Assembly: GCF_040529335.1 (NCBI RefSeq)
Contig: NZ_CP159534.1
Span: 6,324,001 to 6,388,000, forward strand
From: Streptomyces sp. HUAS MG91
GTDB taxonomy: Bacteria; Actinomycetota; Actinomycetes; Streptomycetales; Streptomycetaceae
Direction: 5' to 3'
DNA length: 64,000 nucleotides
Below the pieces are notes generated by a model. That model was not told the DNA's origin and searched no databases. It was given only the letters and a program-made list of their open reading frames with translations. The position numbers and the translations under genes were made by a program. Shown here piece after piece: positions 26,595 through 36,965 of this stretch; within the stretch, counting starts at the first letter, position 1, and each line of letters opens with the position of its first letter.

Positions 26595-27425
26595 ATGAGT
26601 CGTCCCTTCGCGAGAGCGCTGACCGCGTCGCTGAGCGTGCTGACCGCCGCGGCGGTGCTGCCCGTGTCCTCGGCGGCGCCCGCGGCCGCCGACGGCGGGA
26701 TCATCGGCGGCCGTCAGGTTCAGGTGTCCGACAGTCCGTGGACGGTAGCCGTCTCCAGCCGTGACCGGTTCGGGGGTACACGCGCGGGACAGTTCTGCGG
26801 GGGTGTGGTCGTCGCGCGGACCATGGTCCTCACCGCGGCGCACTGCATGAGCCGCAGTGTCCTCGGGGTGGCGCGCGGCGAGGTGCGCGATCTCAAGGTG
26901 ATCGCCGGGCGCAGCGATCTGCGCGCCGACGAGGGCGCGGAGATCCCCGTCCGGGAGGCATGGGTCAACCCCGACTACGACGGCTCCACGAACTCGGGGG
27001 ATGTGGCGGTCCTCACACTGGCCACACCGCTGCCTGAGGGATACGTCCTCCCGATGGCGGACGAGGGCGACCCCGCCTACGAGCCCGGCACGCGGGCCGA
27101 GGTCTACGGGTGGGGCGACACGACGGGCGCGGGCGACTACGCGCACACCCTGCGTGCGGCGCAGGTCCACGTGCTGCCGGACTCGGTCTGCCAGGAGGCG
27201 TACCCGGGCAACTCGGACGGCACGTATCTGCCCGCCTCGATGCTGTGCGCCGGTGAGGCGCGCGGCGGCAAGGATGCCTGTCAGGGGGACAGCGGCGGCC
27301 CGCTGGTCGCCCGTGGGGAGCTGATCGGTCTCGTGTCCTGGGGCAGCGGCTGCGGGCGCGCGGGAAGCCCCGGCGTCTACACGCGGGTCTCGGAAGTGCT
27401 GCGCGTGCTGCGGAAGCACTCCTGA
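26595..27425 (+). CDS. Secreted trypsin-like serine protease (S1 family)
   Basis: The 276-residue preproprotein has a signal peptide at residues 1 to about 32 (hydrophobic LTASLSVLTAAAVLPV, then APAAA). A very short propeptide precedes the mature start IIGG at 36-39. The catalytic triad is His83 (TAAHC), Asp136 (SGDVAVL) and Ser233 (GDSGGP). Asp227 at the base of the specificity pocket predicts cleavage after Arg/Lys. Three cysteine pairs are possible. The ATG at 26595 follows GAGGAGA. It probably acts outside the cell in nutrient release or developmental proteolysis. Confidence 0.95.
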   Translation: MSRPFARALTASLSVLTAAAVLPVSSAAPAAADGGIIGGRQVQVSDSPWTVAVSSRDRFGGTRAGQFCGGVVVARTMVLTAAHCMSRSVLGVARGEVRDLKVIAGRSDLRADEGAEIPVREAWVNPDYDGSTNSGDVAVLTLATPLPEGYVLPMADEGDPAYEPGTRAEVYGWGDTTGAGDYAHTLRAAQVHVLPDSVCQEAYPGNSDGTYLPASMLCAGEARGGKDACQGDSGGPLVARGELIGLVSWGSGCGRAGSPGVYTRVSEVLRVLRKHS

Positions 27426-27447
27426 CGCGGCGTGCCGACATGAGGAC

Positions 27448-27483
27448 GGGCGGCCACCCCGGGGTACGGGGATGGCCGCCCGA
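27448..27483. terminator. Bidirectional terminator after protease gene
   Basis: A 15-bp GC-rich stem with one bulged A (27448-27462 with 27468-27483) lies between convergent genes. Confidence 0.75.
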
Positions 27484-27527
27484 TCACCGGCCTGGTGCCG
27501 GAGCTGGCTCGTCGTGGATGCGAGGCG

Positions 27528-27758
27528 TCAGCGTTCCTCGGTCTCGGGGCTTGCCGGAGCGGCGGTGAGTCGCTCCGTCTCGTCCTGTATCTCAGCGGCG
27601 ATCTTCTTGAGTTCCGGCTCGAACTTGCGACCGTGGTGGGCGCAGAAGAGCAGTTCACCACCGCTGATGAGAACGACGCGCAGATATGCCTGGGCGCCGC
27701 AACGGTCACAGCGGTCAGCGGCCGTCAGCGGGCTCGCGGGGGTCAGAACAGTAGTCAC
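27528..27758 (-). CDS. Small conserved Streptomyces protein with zinc-ribbon-like N-terminus
   Basis: This 76-residue protein is widespread in actinomycetes (I recall it as a DUF7455-type family). Cys17 and Cys20 in DRCDRCGAQAYLRV, together with FCAHHGRKFEPELKKIA, suggest a zinc-binding CxxC...CxxH ribbon. The C-terminal third is acidic. Translation starts at GTG 27756-27758 behind AGAGG. The function is unknown. The gene is divergent from parE. Confidence 0.8.
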   Translation of the reverse strand: MTTVLTPASPLTAADRCDRCGAQAYLRVVLISGGELLFCAHHGRKFEPELKKIAAEIQDETERLTAAPASPETEER

Positions 27759-28200
27759 GTCGCCTCTTCTCTAGCTCGACGAGCTGTCGTACCAGGGTCA
27801 ACATCCAACCAGGCCGAAAACGTTCCCGCTCGCGGCTTTTCCTCGAAAAATTTCTCCGAGGCCGGCCAGGTGCTGCCGGGTGGCGGCGAATGTGCCGTAT
27901 TGCGTCTCTTACGTGTCTTACGGGTTCGCGCGTTCTGTCAGGTCGGTCCTCCCCGGCCGGCTTGCCGGTTGTTCATGAGGACGTGCCCGGAGCCTAAATG
28001 GTTCATGCCTGGAAGGGAACGTGATGTGTGCTTCACTCCATCGAGGGATCGAACATGCATGCGACCTTGGATTAGTCTGGGCGGGAGGTGAGGGTGGCGT
28101 GACAACGGCTCTACCAGGCCTCGGTAGGCTCTGGGCGTCGACCGACGCCGGCCCCGTACCCACAAGGGCCCCATCTGAAATTCAGCGAGGAGCGAACCGC
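27759..28200. other. Promoter region between the small zinc-ribbon gene and parE
   Basis: This 442-bp gap has no convincing gene. -10-like hexamers TAGTCT (28074-28079) and TAGGCT (28125-28130) point toward parE, but neither has a good -35. The parE frame stays open to 28021 without an earlier ribosome binding site. Confidence 0.4.
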
Positions 28201-30324
<2,124 letters not shown>

Positions 30325-30339
30325 CAAGCGCGGTACCAG

Positions 30340-30405
30340 GGGGCGCGCCGTGTGGCGCGCCCCTTTCGCGTGCCCGGTGGCTCCACCCGTGGGTGGAGCC
30401 ACCGG
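30340..30405 (+). terminator. Two hairpins after parE
   Basis: A 10-bp stem (30340-30349 with 30354-30363) is followed by TTT. A 15-bp palindrome (30374-30388 with 30391-30405) with only two bases between its arms comes next. Confidence 0.8.
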
Positions 30406-30507
30406 ATCCACCCACGTTCCACCCCAGCTCCGATCTCCTGACCTGCACTCTTCCGTAGCGTCGACGGTGTTGAACCACTCCGTTCCGACCGCTCCACGGA
30501 GGCAGTC

Positions 30508-31014
30508 ATGTCCGGACCGACCGAAGTTCTCGTGATCGTCGCCGTCGTCGCGCTCGTCCTCGTGCGTCAGTTCAGGACAGAGCGCCTGGCGAGGGACCGC
30601 AAGTGGTGGCTGCTGCCCCTGATCCTCGGATTCGTGGCCGTCAGGAACGGCTCTCTGACGGACCCGCGGCACACCGGGGCGTCGGCCGTCCTGCTCGCCC
30701 TCGAAGTGGTGGTCAGCATCGGTGTGGGGATCGGATGGGCGTTCACCACCCGGATCTGGTCCGATGAGCGGGGCGACCTGTGGACCAGGGGCACGGTGGC
30801 CACGGCCGGAACGTGGATCGGGGGCATCGCGGCCCGGGCGGCCGTCGTCGGGATCGGTCTGGTGATGGGCGTCCACCTCGGCAGCTCCTCGTTCCTGCTG
30901 GGAATCGCCCTCTCCCTCCTGGCCCGTTCCGGTGTCCTGATGTGGCGGGCCGGCCATGAGCGGATGGCATACGCGGGTGCTGTTCCGCAGCCGGTGGGGG
31001 AGGGCCGCGGGTGA
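30508..31014 (+). CDS. DUF1453-type integral membrane protein
   Basis: The 168-residue protein has about four membrane spans (VLVIVAVVALVLV, KWWLLPLILGFVAVRNG, a broad hydrophobic stretch at about 55-75, and WIGGIAARAAVVGIGLVMGV to SSFLLGIALSLLARSGVL). It has the conserved LVRQFRTERL of DUF1453 proteins, which are common in actinomycetes and uncharacterised. The ATG at 30508 follows GGAGG. It probably stands alone. Confidence 0.8.
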   Translation: MSGPTEVLVIVAVVALVLVRQFRTERLARDRKWWLLPLILGFVAVRNGSLTDPRHTGASAVLLALEVVVSIGVGIGWAFTTRIWSDERGDLWTRGTVATAGTWIGGIAARAAVVGIGLVMGVHLGSSSFLLGIALSLLARSGVLMWRAGHERMAYAGAVPQPVGEGRG

Positions 31015-31277
31015 ATCCGGGCGGCCGGCTCTGGCGAAGGCATTGGCTGAAGCCATCCGGTCACGCGCATTAATAATCTGTTCGCCAAATTCGGCCTCAA
31101 GGGCCGTACGCAGAGGGCGTGTTACGCAAATCGGCACGGGCTTGCGAACCTTCCGGAAACTAACCGCATTTACCCATCACCTAATGGGGTGAACGACTTG
31201 TGAGCTGAGTCCAGGATCTTCCCGATCTGTCCATCCTTGGCAGGCGGCCGCAGTGGGCCGCGGACAAGGAGAGTTCG

Positions 31278-31811
31278 GTGGAGAAGCAAGACGGGTGCGA
31301 GACGGCGCAGCCCCGGGCCGGTGATCGCGGTGGCGTCAGCGATCCCTGGTACGACGCGCTGGCCTCGGGATGGGGCGATGTGGACGGCACGGGCGCGCCG
31401 GCGCCCGCCGTACCCGCCCAGCCCGTGCCGGGGCAGCGGAGTGCGGCGGGCATCTACCTGGAAGTCCAGCGCAGCGAGGCCTTTCAAGAAGTGCGCAGGC
31501 GCTATCGGAGGTTCGTCGTCCCCGCGTGCGCGGTCTTCTTCACCTGGTACGTGGCGTACGTGGTGGCCGCGACGACCGCGCCGGGCCTCATGGCCCAGCG
31601 GGTCACGGGCGCGGTGAACGTCGCGATGGTGGCGGGGCTCGGGCAGTTCGCCAGTACGTTCCTGCTGACGTGGCTGTACGTGCGTCACGCGCGGCTGCGC
31701 CGCGACCGGCCCGCGCTCGAACTGCGCTGGGACACGCAGGAGATGACACGCGGCATCGCGAGCTCCGCGAGCAAGAACAATTCGGCCCACGGCGAGGGTG
31801 GTCAGTGGTGA
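31278..31811 (+). CDS. DUF485 membrane protein, partner of the sodium:solute symporter
   Basis: This 177-residue protein starts at GTG 31278 behind AAGGAGAG. After a Pro-rich 60-residue N-terminus it has the DUF485 core (RRRYRRFVVPACAVFFTWYVAYVVAATTAPGLMA, then the second span MVAGLGQFASTFLLTWLYVRHARLRRD). In E. coli the equivalent, YjcH, is encoded with the acetate permease ActP. Its stop overlaps the GTG of the symporter (GTGA), so the two are translationally coupled. Confidence 0.88.
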   Translation: MEKQDGCETAQPRAGDRGGVSDPWYDALASGWGDVDGTGAPAPAVPAQPVPGQRSAAGIYLEVQRSEAFQEVRRRYRRFVVPACAVFFTWYVAYVVAATTAPGLMAQRVTGAVNVAMVAGLGQFASTFLLTWLYVRHARLRRDRPALELRWDTQEMTRGIASSASKNNSAHGEGGQW

Positions 31812-33418
31812 CCGGGACGCATCAGACTCTGGCATTGGTGCTGTTCAGCGCCTTCGTGGCGGTGACGCTGGGGATCACGACCTGGGTGAGCCGCAACCGG
31901 CACGGATCGGCTGAGGAGTTCTACGCGGGCGGCCGACTCTTCTCCCCCATGGAGAACGGTTTTGCCATTGCCGGTGACTACATGTCGGCGGCTTCCTTCC
32001 TCGGCATCTCCGGAGTGATCGCGCTCTTCGGGTACGACGGGCTGCTCTACTCCGTGGGCTTCCTCGTGGCCTGGCTCGTGGTGCTCTTCCTGGTGGCCGA
32101 ACTGGTCCGCAACTGCGGGCGGTTCACTCTCGCCGACGTCGTCGCGGCACGGATGCGGGAGCGTCCGGTGCGCATCGCGGCGGGAACTTCCTCGGTCACC
32201 GTTTCCGTTCTCTATCTGGTGGCGCAGATGGTGGGTGCGGGCAGCCTCGTCGCGCTGCTGCTCGGCGGGAAGAGCGGGGGTGCGCAGGCCTGGACCGTCG
32301 TCGGCGTCGGCGCGCTCATGGTGATCTATGTGTCGATGGGAGGGATGCGGGCCACCACCTGGATCCAGATCGTGAAGGCTGTGCTGCTCATGGGCGGCAC
32401 GATCGCCCTGACGGTGCTCGTCCTGGCGCGGTTCCACGGGGACTTCGACCAGTTGCTGCGTGCCGCCGCCGCGCGCAGCGGGCACGGTTCCGACTTCCTC
32501 GTGCCCGGTCTGAAGTACGGCGGAAGCTGGACCGCGCGCTTCGACTTCATCAGCCTGGGCCTCGCGCTGGTGCTCGGTACGGCGGGCCTTCCGCACATCC
32601 TGTCGCGCTTCTACACGGTGCCGACGGCGCGGGCCGCACGCCGTTCCGTCGTCTGGTCCATCGGCCTCATCGGCAGCTTCTACCTGATGACGATCGTGCT
32701 CGGATTCGGCGCGGCCGCCATCGTGGGCTCCAACGCGGTGCGGGAGTCGAACGCGGCGGGCAACACGGCGGTCCCGCTGCTCGCCCTCGACCTCGGCGGC
32801 GGTGCCGACTCCACGGGCGGCACCGTGCTGTTCGCGGTCGTCGCGGCGGTCGCCTTCGCCACGATCCTCGCCGTCGTCGCCGGGATCACGCTGGCCTCCT
32901 CCGCGTCCGTCGCGCACGACCTGTACGCCTCCCTGCGGCGCCGTGACCGGACGGGCAAGCCGGTGGGCAAGGAGCGCAGCGAGGTCGCGGTGGCACGGGT
33001 CGCCGCGGCCGGCATCGGTGTGCTCGCGATCGCGCTCGGACTGCTCGCACGCGACCTGAACGTGGCGTTCCTGGTCGGTCTCGCCTTCGCCGTGGCCGCG
33101 TCGGCCAACCTGCCGGTGCTGCTGTACTCGCTGTTCTGGCGGAACTTCACGACGCGCGGCGCGGTGTGGTCGGTGTACGGCGGCCTGGTGCCCGCGCTGC
33201 TGCTGGTCGTGCTGTCACCGGTGGTCTCGGGCAGCCCGACCTCCCTCTTCCCGGGTGTCGACTTCCAGTACTTCCCGCTGGAGAACCCCGGGCTTGTCTC
33301 CATCCCGCTGGGCTTCCTCGCGGGCTGGATGGGCACCGTGACCTCGCACGAGCCGCCGGACGACGGCAAGCACGCGGAGACCGAGGTGCGGGCGCTCACC
33401 GGCGCGGGCGCCGTGTGA
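31808..33418 (+). CDS. Sodium:solute symporter (ActP/MctC-like, monocarboxylate uptake)
   Basis: The 536-residue SSS-family transporter has about 13 membrane spans. It carries FYAGGRLFSPMENGFAIAGDYMSAASFLGISG near the N-terminus, the family hallmark of ActP/MctC, and the core LGTAGLPHILSRFYTVPTARAARRSV. The presence of an upstream DUF485 gene supports acetate or another short monocarboxylate as substrate. The start is the GTG at 31808 overlapping the DUF485 stop; GTG 31805 is an alternative. The two-component genes converging from the other side are likely its regulators. Confidence 0.9.
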   Translation: MTGTHQTLALVLFSAFVAVTLGITTWVSRNRHGSAEEFYAGGRLFSPMENGFAIAGDYMSAASFLGISGVIALFGYDGLLYSVGFLVAWLVVLFLVAELVRNCGRFTLADVVAARMRERPVRIAAGTSSVTVSVLYLVAQMVGAGSLVALLLGGKSGGAQAWTVVGVGALMVIYVSMGGMRATTWIQIVKAVLLMGGTIALTVLVLARFHGDFDQLLRAAAARSGHGSDFLVPGLKYGGSWTARFDFISLGLALVLGTAGLPHILSRFYTVPTARAARRSVVWSIGLIGSFYLMTIVLGFGAAAIVGSNAVRESNAAGNTAVPLLALDLGGGADSTGGTVLFAVVAAVAFATILAVVAGITLASSASVAHDLYASLRRRDRTGKPVGKERSEVAVARVAAAGIGVLAIALGLLARDLNVAFLVGLAFAVAASANLPVLLYSLFWRNFTTRGAVWSVYGGLVPALLLVVLSPVVSGSPTSLFPGVDFQYFPLENPGLVSIPLGFLAGWMGTVTSHEPPDDGKHAETEVRALTGAGAV

Positions 33419-33422
33419 GCCC

Positions 33423-33469
33423 ACGGCCCCGACGGACCGCACCAGCCGCAGGCGGGCCGTCGGGGCCGT
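33423..33469. terminator. Terminator between symporter and response regulator genes
   Basis: A perfect 13-bp stem (33423-33435 with 33457-33469) lies between convergent genes. Confidence 0.7.
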
Positions 33470-33494
33470 TCTCGGGGCGAGCCGTGGGGCCGGG

Positions 33495-34205
33495 TCAGGC
33501 GCCGGATCCCCGGCGCGGGTCCGCCCAGACGTAGAGATGCTCCGGGCGGCCCGCGTCACCGTATTTCAGCGTCAGTTTCGCGCTGCCGGTGCGTTCCAGC
33601 AGCTTCAGGTAGCGCTGGGCGGTCTGCCGGCTCAGGCCCGTCAGATCGGCGATCTCCTGCGCGGACAGGGCCCGTTCGGCGTCGACCAGCGTCCTGCGGA
33701 CCAGCTCCGCCGTGCTCGGCGAGTGCCCCTTGGGCAGCGCGGGCTGCGCCCCGGTCGCCGAGAGAGCGCCGAAGATCCGGTCCACCTGGGCCTGTTCGGC
33801 CTCGCCGCCGCCCGCGAAGGTGTGCCGCAGCGCCGCGTACGCCTCCAGCTTGGCGCGCAGACCGGCGAACGCGAACGGCTTGACCAGATACTGCAGCGCG
33901 CCCTGGCGCATCGCCGCCTGCACCGTGGCCACGTCACGGGCCGCGGTCACCATGATCACGTCGGTCTGATGGCCGAGCCGCCGCATCTCGCGCACCAGGT
34001 CGAGCCCCGTCGCGTCGGGCAGATAGTGGTCCAGGAGCACCAGATCGAGCCCGGGGCTCGCCTCCACCAGCCGCAACGCGTCGGCCGCGTTGTGCGCCTC
34101 ACCGGCGACCCGGAATCCCGCGACCTTCGCCACGTACGCGGCATTGACCCGCGCCACCCGGGCGTCGTCGTCGACGACCAGGACATCGATCGGTCCGTCG
34201 TTCAT
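33495..34205 (-). CDS. Response regulator, CitB/DcuR family
   Basis: The 236-residue regulator has a receiver domain with Asp12-Asp13, phospho-acceptor Asp59 (LVLLDHYLPD), Thr87 and Lys109 (YLVKPF). A C-terminal helix-turn-helix is at about 170-215 (ALSAQEIADLTGLSRQTAQRYLKLLERTG). This architecture belongs to the citrate/C4-dicarboxylate-sensing CitB/DcuR group. Its ATG overlaps the sensor kinase stop by 4 bp. Likely targets are the symporter operon and its own promoter; the 22-bp tandem array upstream of the kinase is a candidate binding site. Confidence 0.92.
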   Translation of the reverse strand: MNDGPIDVLVVDDDARVARVNAAYVAKVAGFRVAGEAHNAADALRLVEASPGLDLVLLDHYLPDATGLDLVREMRRLGHQTDVIMVTAARDVATVQAAMRQGALQYLVKPFAFAGLRAKLEAYAALRHTFAGGGEAEQAQVDRIFGALSATGAQPALPKGHSPSTAELVRRTLVDAERALSAQEIADLTGLSRQTAQRYLKLLERTGSAKLTLKYGDAGRPEHLYVWADPRRGSGA

Positions 34206-35869
34206 CGCGACTCCTCCGTCGTCGGGGCGCCCGTGCCGTCCTGCCCGGCACCGGAGGCCGGTTCGGTGAGGGCGTCGGGCAGCACGACCGTGAACAGCGC
34301 GCCGCCGCCCTCGGCCTCCGTGACCGTGGCTCGGCCGCCCTGCCGCTCCGCGAGCCGGCGCACCAGGGCCAGGCCGATGCCGCGCTTGCCGTGCGCGGGC
34401 GGCTTCTTCGTGGACCAGCCCTCGGTGAAGATCACCTCTCGCTGGTCCCGGGGAATTCCGGGCCCGGTGTCGCGCACGCGCACGACGGCCGTCGTCCCTT
34501 CCGCACGCAAGGCCACCTCCACGCGCGCGTGCGGGGTGCCCGCGACGGCGTCCAGCGCGTTGTCGACCAGATTGCCCACCGCGGTCACCAGCCCGCGCGG
34601 ATCGATCAGCCGGTCGGGCAGCAGTGTGCGGTCGGACAGCCACAGGGCCACGCCCCGCTCGGCCGCCACGGCGGCCTTGCCGACGAGCAGCGCGGCCAGC
34701 AGCGGATCGTGGATCTTCTCGGTGACCTGCTCCGAGGTCGCCCGGTGATCACCGACCACCTCGCCCACGAACTCCACGGCGTCCTCGTACATCTCCAGCT
34801 CCAGCAGCCCCAGCAGGGTGTGCATGCGGTTGGCGTGCTCGTGGTCCTGGGCGCGCAGGGCGTCGATCAGGCCGCGCGTGGAGTCGAGTTCGCGGCCGAG
34901 CTGCTCCAGTTCGGTCCGGTCGCGCAGGGTGGCGACAGCGCCCCCGTCGTGCGTGGGCATCCGGTTGGCGACGAGGACGCGCTGGCCGCGCACGGTCAGC
35001 AGATCGGTGCCGGCGACCCGGCCGCCGAGCACGTCGGTCGTCCGCCCGGGGCCGAGCGCGGTGTCCAGCGGCTGTCCGATCGACGCCGCGTCGAGGCCGA
35101 GCAGCCGCTGCGCCTCGTCGTTCAGTAGCCGTATGCGGCCGCCGCGGTCCAGGGCGACGACGCCCTCCCGGATGCCGTGCAGCATCGCCTCGCGCTCGGC
35201 CAGCAGCGCGGAGATGTCCGAGAAGGCCAGGTCGCGCGTCTGCCGCTGGACGCGGCGGGAGATCAGGTACGCGGCGAGCGCGCCGACGGCCAGGGCCCCG
35301 CCCGCGTAGGCGAACAGGCCGGGGACCGCGTGGACGAGGCGGGCCCGGACGCTGTCGTACTCGATCCCGACCGACACCGCGCCCACGATGGCGCCGTCAC
35401 GGCCCCTCAGGGGCACTTTGCCGCGCGCGGAGCGGCCCAGGGTCCCGTCGTCGATCTGCATCACGTCGTGGCCCTCCAGCGCCTCGCTGGGGTCCGTCGA
35501 GACGACCTTGCCGATCTGGCCGGTGTCGGTGTGCGACCAGCGCACGCCCTGTTTGTTCATGATCACGACGTACTCGGCGCCGCTGGCCCGCCGGATCCGC
35601 TCCGCCGCGGCCTGCACCGGCCCGCCGACCGTGGGCCGTGTGGACCGCAGGTCGTCGGCGATCCGCGGCTGGGCCGCGGTGGTCTGCGCGATGGCCAGCG
35701 CCCGCCGCATCGCCTGGTCGTCCAACTGGTCGCTCAGGGGCGCCAGGAACAGCCCGGTGGCGAGCACGGCGACACCGGCCGCGATCGCCAGCTGCATGAC
35801 CAGCACCTGCGCGAACATGCGCCGGGGCAGGCCGAGACGCAGGCGGCGTGCGGGGGGAGTCGTGCTCAT
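34202..35869 (-). CDS. Sensor histidine kinase, CitA/DcuS family
   Basis: The 555-residue membrane kinase has TM1 at about 18-42, an extracellular Cache-type sensor at about 45-175 (VVIMNKQGVRWSHTDTGQIGK ... GAIVGAVSVGIEYDSVR), TM2 near 180-200, and a cytoplasmic PAS near 215-325 (REAMLHGIREGVVALDRGGRIRLLN). The phospho-acceptor His is in DHEHANRMHTLLGLLELE near residue 345. The ATPase has NLVDNALDA, DTGPGIP and GKRGIGLALVRRL. The sensor domain class binds di- and tricarboxylates. It is translated together with the response regulator. Confidence 0.93.
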   Translation of the reverse strand: MSTTPPARRLRLGLPRRMFAQVLVMQLAIAAGVAVLATGLFLAPLSDQLDDQAMRRALAIAQTTAAQPRIADDLRSTRPTVGGPVQAAAERIRRASGAEYVVIMNKQGVRWSHTDTGQIGKVVSTDPSEALEGHDVMQIDDGTLGRSARGKVPLRGRDGAIVGAVSVGIEYDSVRARLVHAVPGLFAYAGGALAVGALAAYLISRRVQRQTRDLAFSDISALLAEREAMLHGIREGVVALDRGGRIRLLNDEAQRLLGLDAASIGQPLDTALGPGRTTDVLGGRVAGTDLLTVRGQRVLVANRMPTHDGGAVATLRDRTELEQLGRELDSTRGLIDALRAQDHEHANRMHTLLGLLELEMYEDAVEFVGEVVGDHRATSEQVTEKIHDPLLAALLVGKAAVAAERGVALWLSDRTLLPDRLIDPRGLVTAVGNLVDNALDAVAGTPHARVEVALRAEGTTAVVRVRDTGPGIPRDQREVIFTEGWSTKKPPAHGKRGIGLALVRRLAERQGGRATVTEAEGGGALFTVVLPDALTEPASGAGQDGTGAPTTEESR

Positions 35870-35926
35870 GAGGACGAACGGTACGGGCCCTCGCGTCCGC
35901 GTCGAACACCTTGTGGCGCGGATCTC

Positions 35927-36014
35927 GTACGGGGCCGGGACCGATCCCGTACGAAGCCGGGGCCGACACCGTGCGCGGCCGGGACCGATCCCGTACGAGG
36001 CCTGGACTTTGTCA
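35927..36014. repeat. 22-bp tandem repeat array upstream of the sensor kinase
   Basis: Four consecutive units have a 22-bp period: 35927-35948, 35949-35970, 35971-35992 and a diverged 35993-36014. Each begins GTACG or GTGCG and continues with a GGCCGGGACC-like core. Units 1 and 3 differ at only two bases. The array ends over the stop codon of the neighbouring ferredoxin-like gene and lies 58 bp from the kinase start. Confidence 0.85.
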
Positions 36015-36938
36015 GCCGAGGGGCGCGGGAATCTCGCGGACCGTCACGACATCCATGCGGGCCGGTGATCCGAGAGCGGCGCCGCAGCTCTCGGGGCGCG
36101 GCGGCGCGGACGTCCCCTGAGCCACCGTGACCTGCCACCGGCGCCCGTCGACGTGTGCGAGCGCCACCTCCCAGCACGGGGAGTCGCCCTCGACGGCCTG
36201 GGTGCGTACGACGGTCAGGGCGTCGGCGGCGTCCTCACGCGTGGCGCGGCGCACCGCGAGCTCCGCCGCCTGACCCGGGCGGTCCCAGGCGGAGCTGCCG
36301 CGGCACCCCTCGGTGACGACGCGCCCCGCGCGAACGGCCTCCAGGATCTCCTTCACCTCCGCGGCGGTGACCCTTCCGTAGGCGTACCCGTACGGCAGCA
36401 CCAGGAGGGTGGGGGAGAAGCGGTGGCCTCCGAGGTGGGTGACCTCCCAGACGCCCTCCTCACCGGAGAGCGCCAGTTCGGCGGCGAGCGGGCGGCCCAG
36501 GACGGCGCAGCAGCGGTCGCGCTTCCCGTTCGTGCAGACGAGCGCGAGCGGAGCGCCTTCGTGGGGTGTGCCGAAGCCGCCGTGGATCCCCGCTCCCAGA
36601 GCCGCGAAATCGAGCGTGAGCAACTCGTCGGGGGACGTGATCGTGGCACTGCGCAGCCAGGCGTCACCGGGAGCGGTGTGGGCGATGTAGACCTGTCGCC
36701 GGGACTGGCCGTGGCGGTCCGCGTGCCGGCCGGGGCGGCGCACGAGTGCGACGCGGACGCCGGTGCCGTCGGCGGCCGCCTCCAGGGCGCGGCCCACCTC
36801 GGGGTCCAGATGGCTGGAGGTCAGGGCCTTGGCGCCCCAGGGACCCGGCTGCTCGATCAGCAGCCAGGTCCGGGCGGTGGCCGCGGTTCCCGCGAGAGGC
36901 TCGTCGAGATCCCGCGACGCGGTCGTGCACGTACTCAC
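36012..36938 (-). CDS. Sucrase/ferredoxin-like protein (thioredoxin-fold [2Fe-2S], Apd1/Aim32 type)
   Basis: The 308-residue cytosolic protein has Cys135, Cys143 and Cys144 (LVCTNGKRDRCCAVLG) and His168/His172 (THLGGHRFSPTLLVLP). The latter matches the HxxxH of yeast Apd1 and Aim32, which bind a [2Fe-2S] cluster with two Cys and two His. These proteins are linked to redox homeostasis. The C-terminal 90 residues contain VRRATREDAADALTVVRTQ and a GDSPCWEVALAHVDGRRWQVTV strand region. Translation starts at GTG 36936-36938, 7 nt after a -10-like TAGGCT (minus strand), so it is probably leaderless. Confidence 0.85.
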   Translation of the reverse strand: MSTCTTASRDLDEPLAGTAATARTWLLIEQPGPWGAKALTSSHLDPEVGRALEAAADGTGVRVALVRRPGRHADRHGQSRRQVYIAHTAPGDAWLRSATITSPDELLTLDFAALGAGIHGGFGTPHEGAPLALVCTNGKRDRCCAVLGRPLAAELALSGEEGVWEVTHLGGHRFSPTLLVLPYGYAYGRVTAAEVKEILEAVRAGRVVTEGCRGSSAWDRPGQAAELAVRRATREDAADALTVVRTQAVEGDSPCWEVALAHVDGRRWQVTVAQGTSAPPRPESCGAALGSPARMDVVTVREIPAPLG

Positions 36939-36965
36939 ACAGGGCAGCCTAATCGGCCCTGCCGA

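Noticed and set aside
28069..28079. Clear parE promoter at TTGGAT ... TAGTCT
   Set aside because: The two hexamers nearly touch, so they cannot be -35 and -10 of one promoter, and no alternative -35 at normal spacing is convincing.
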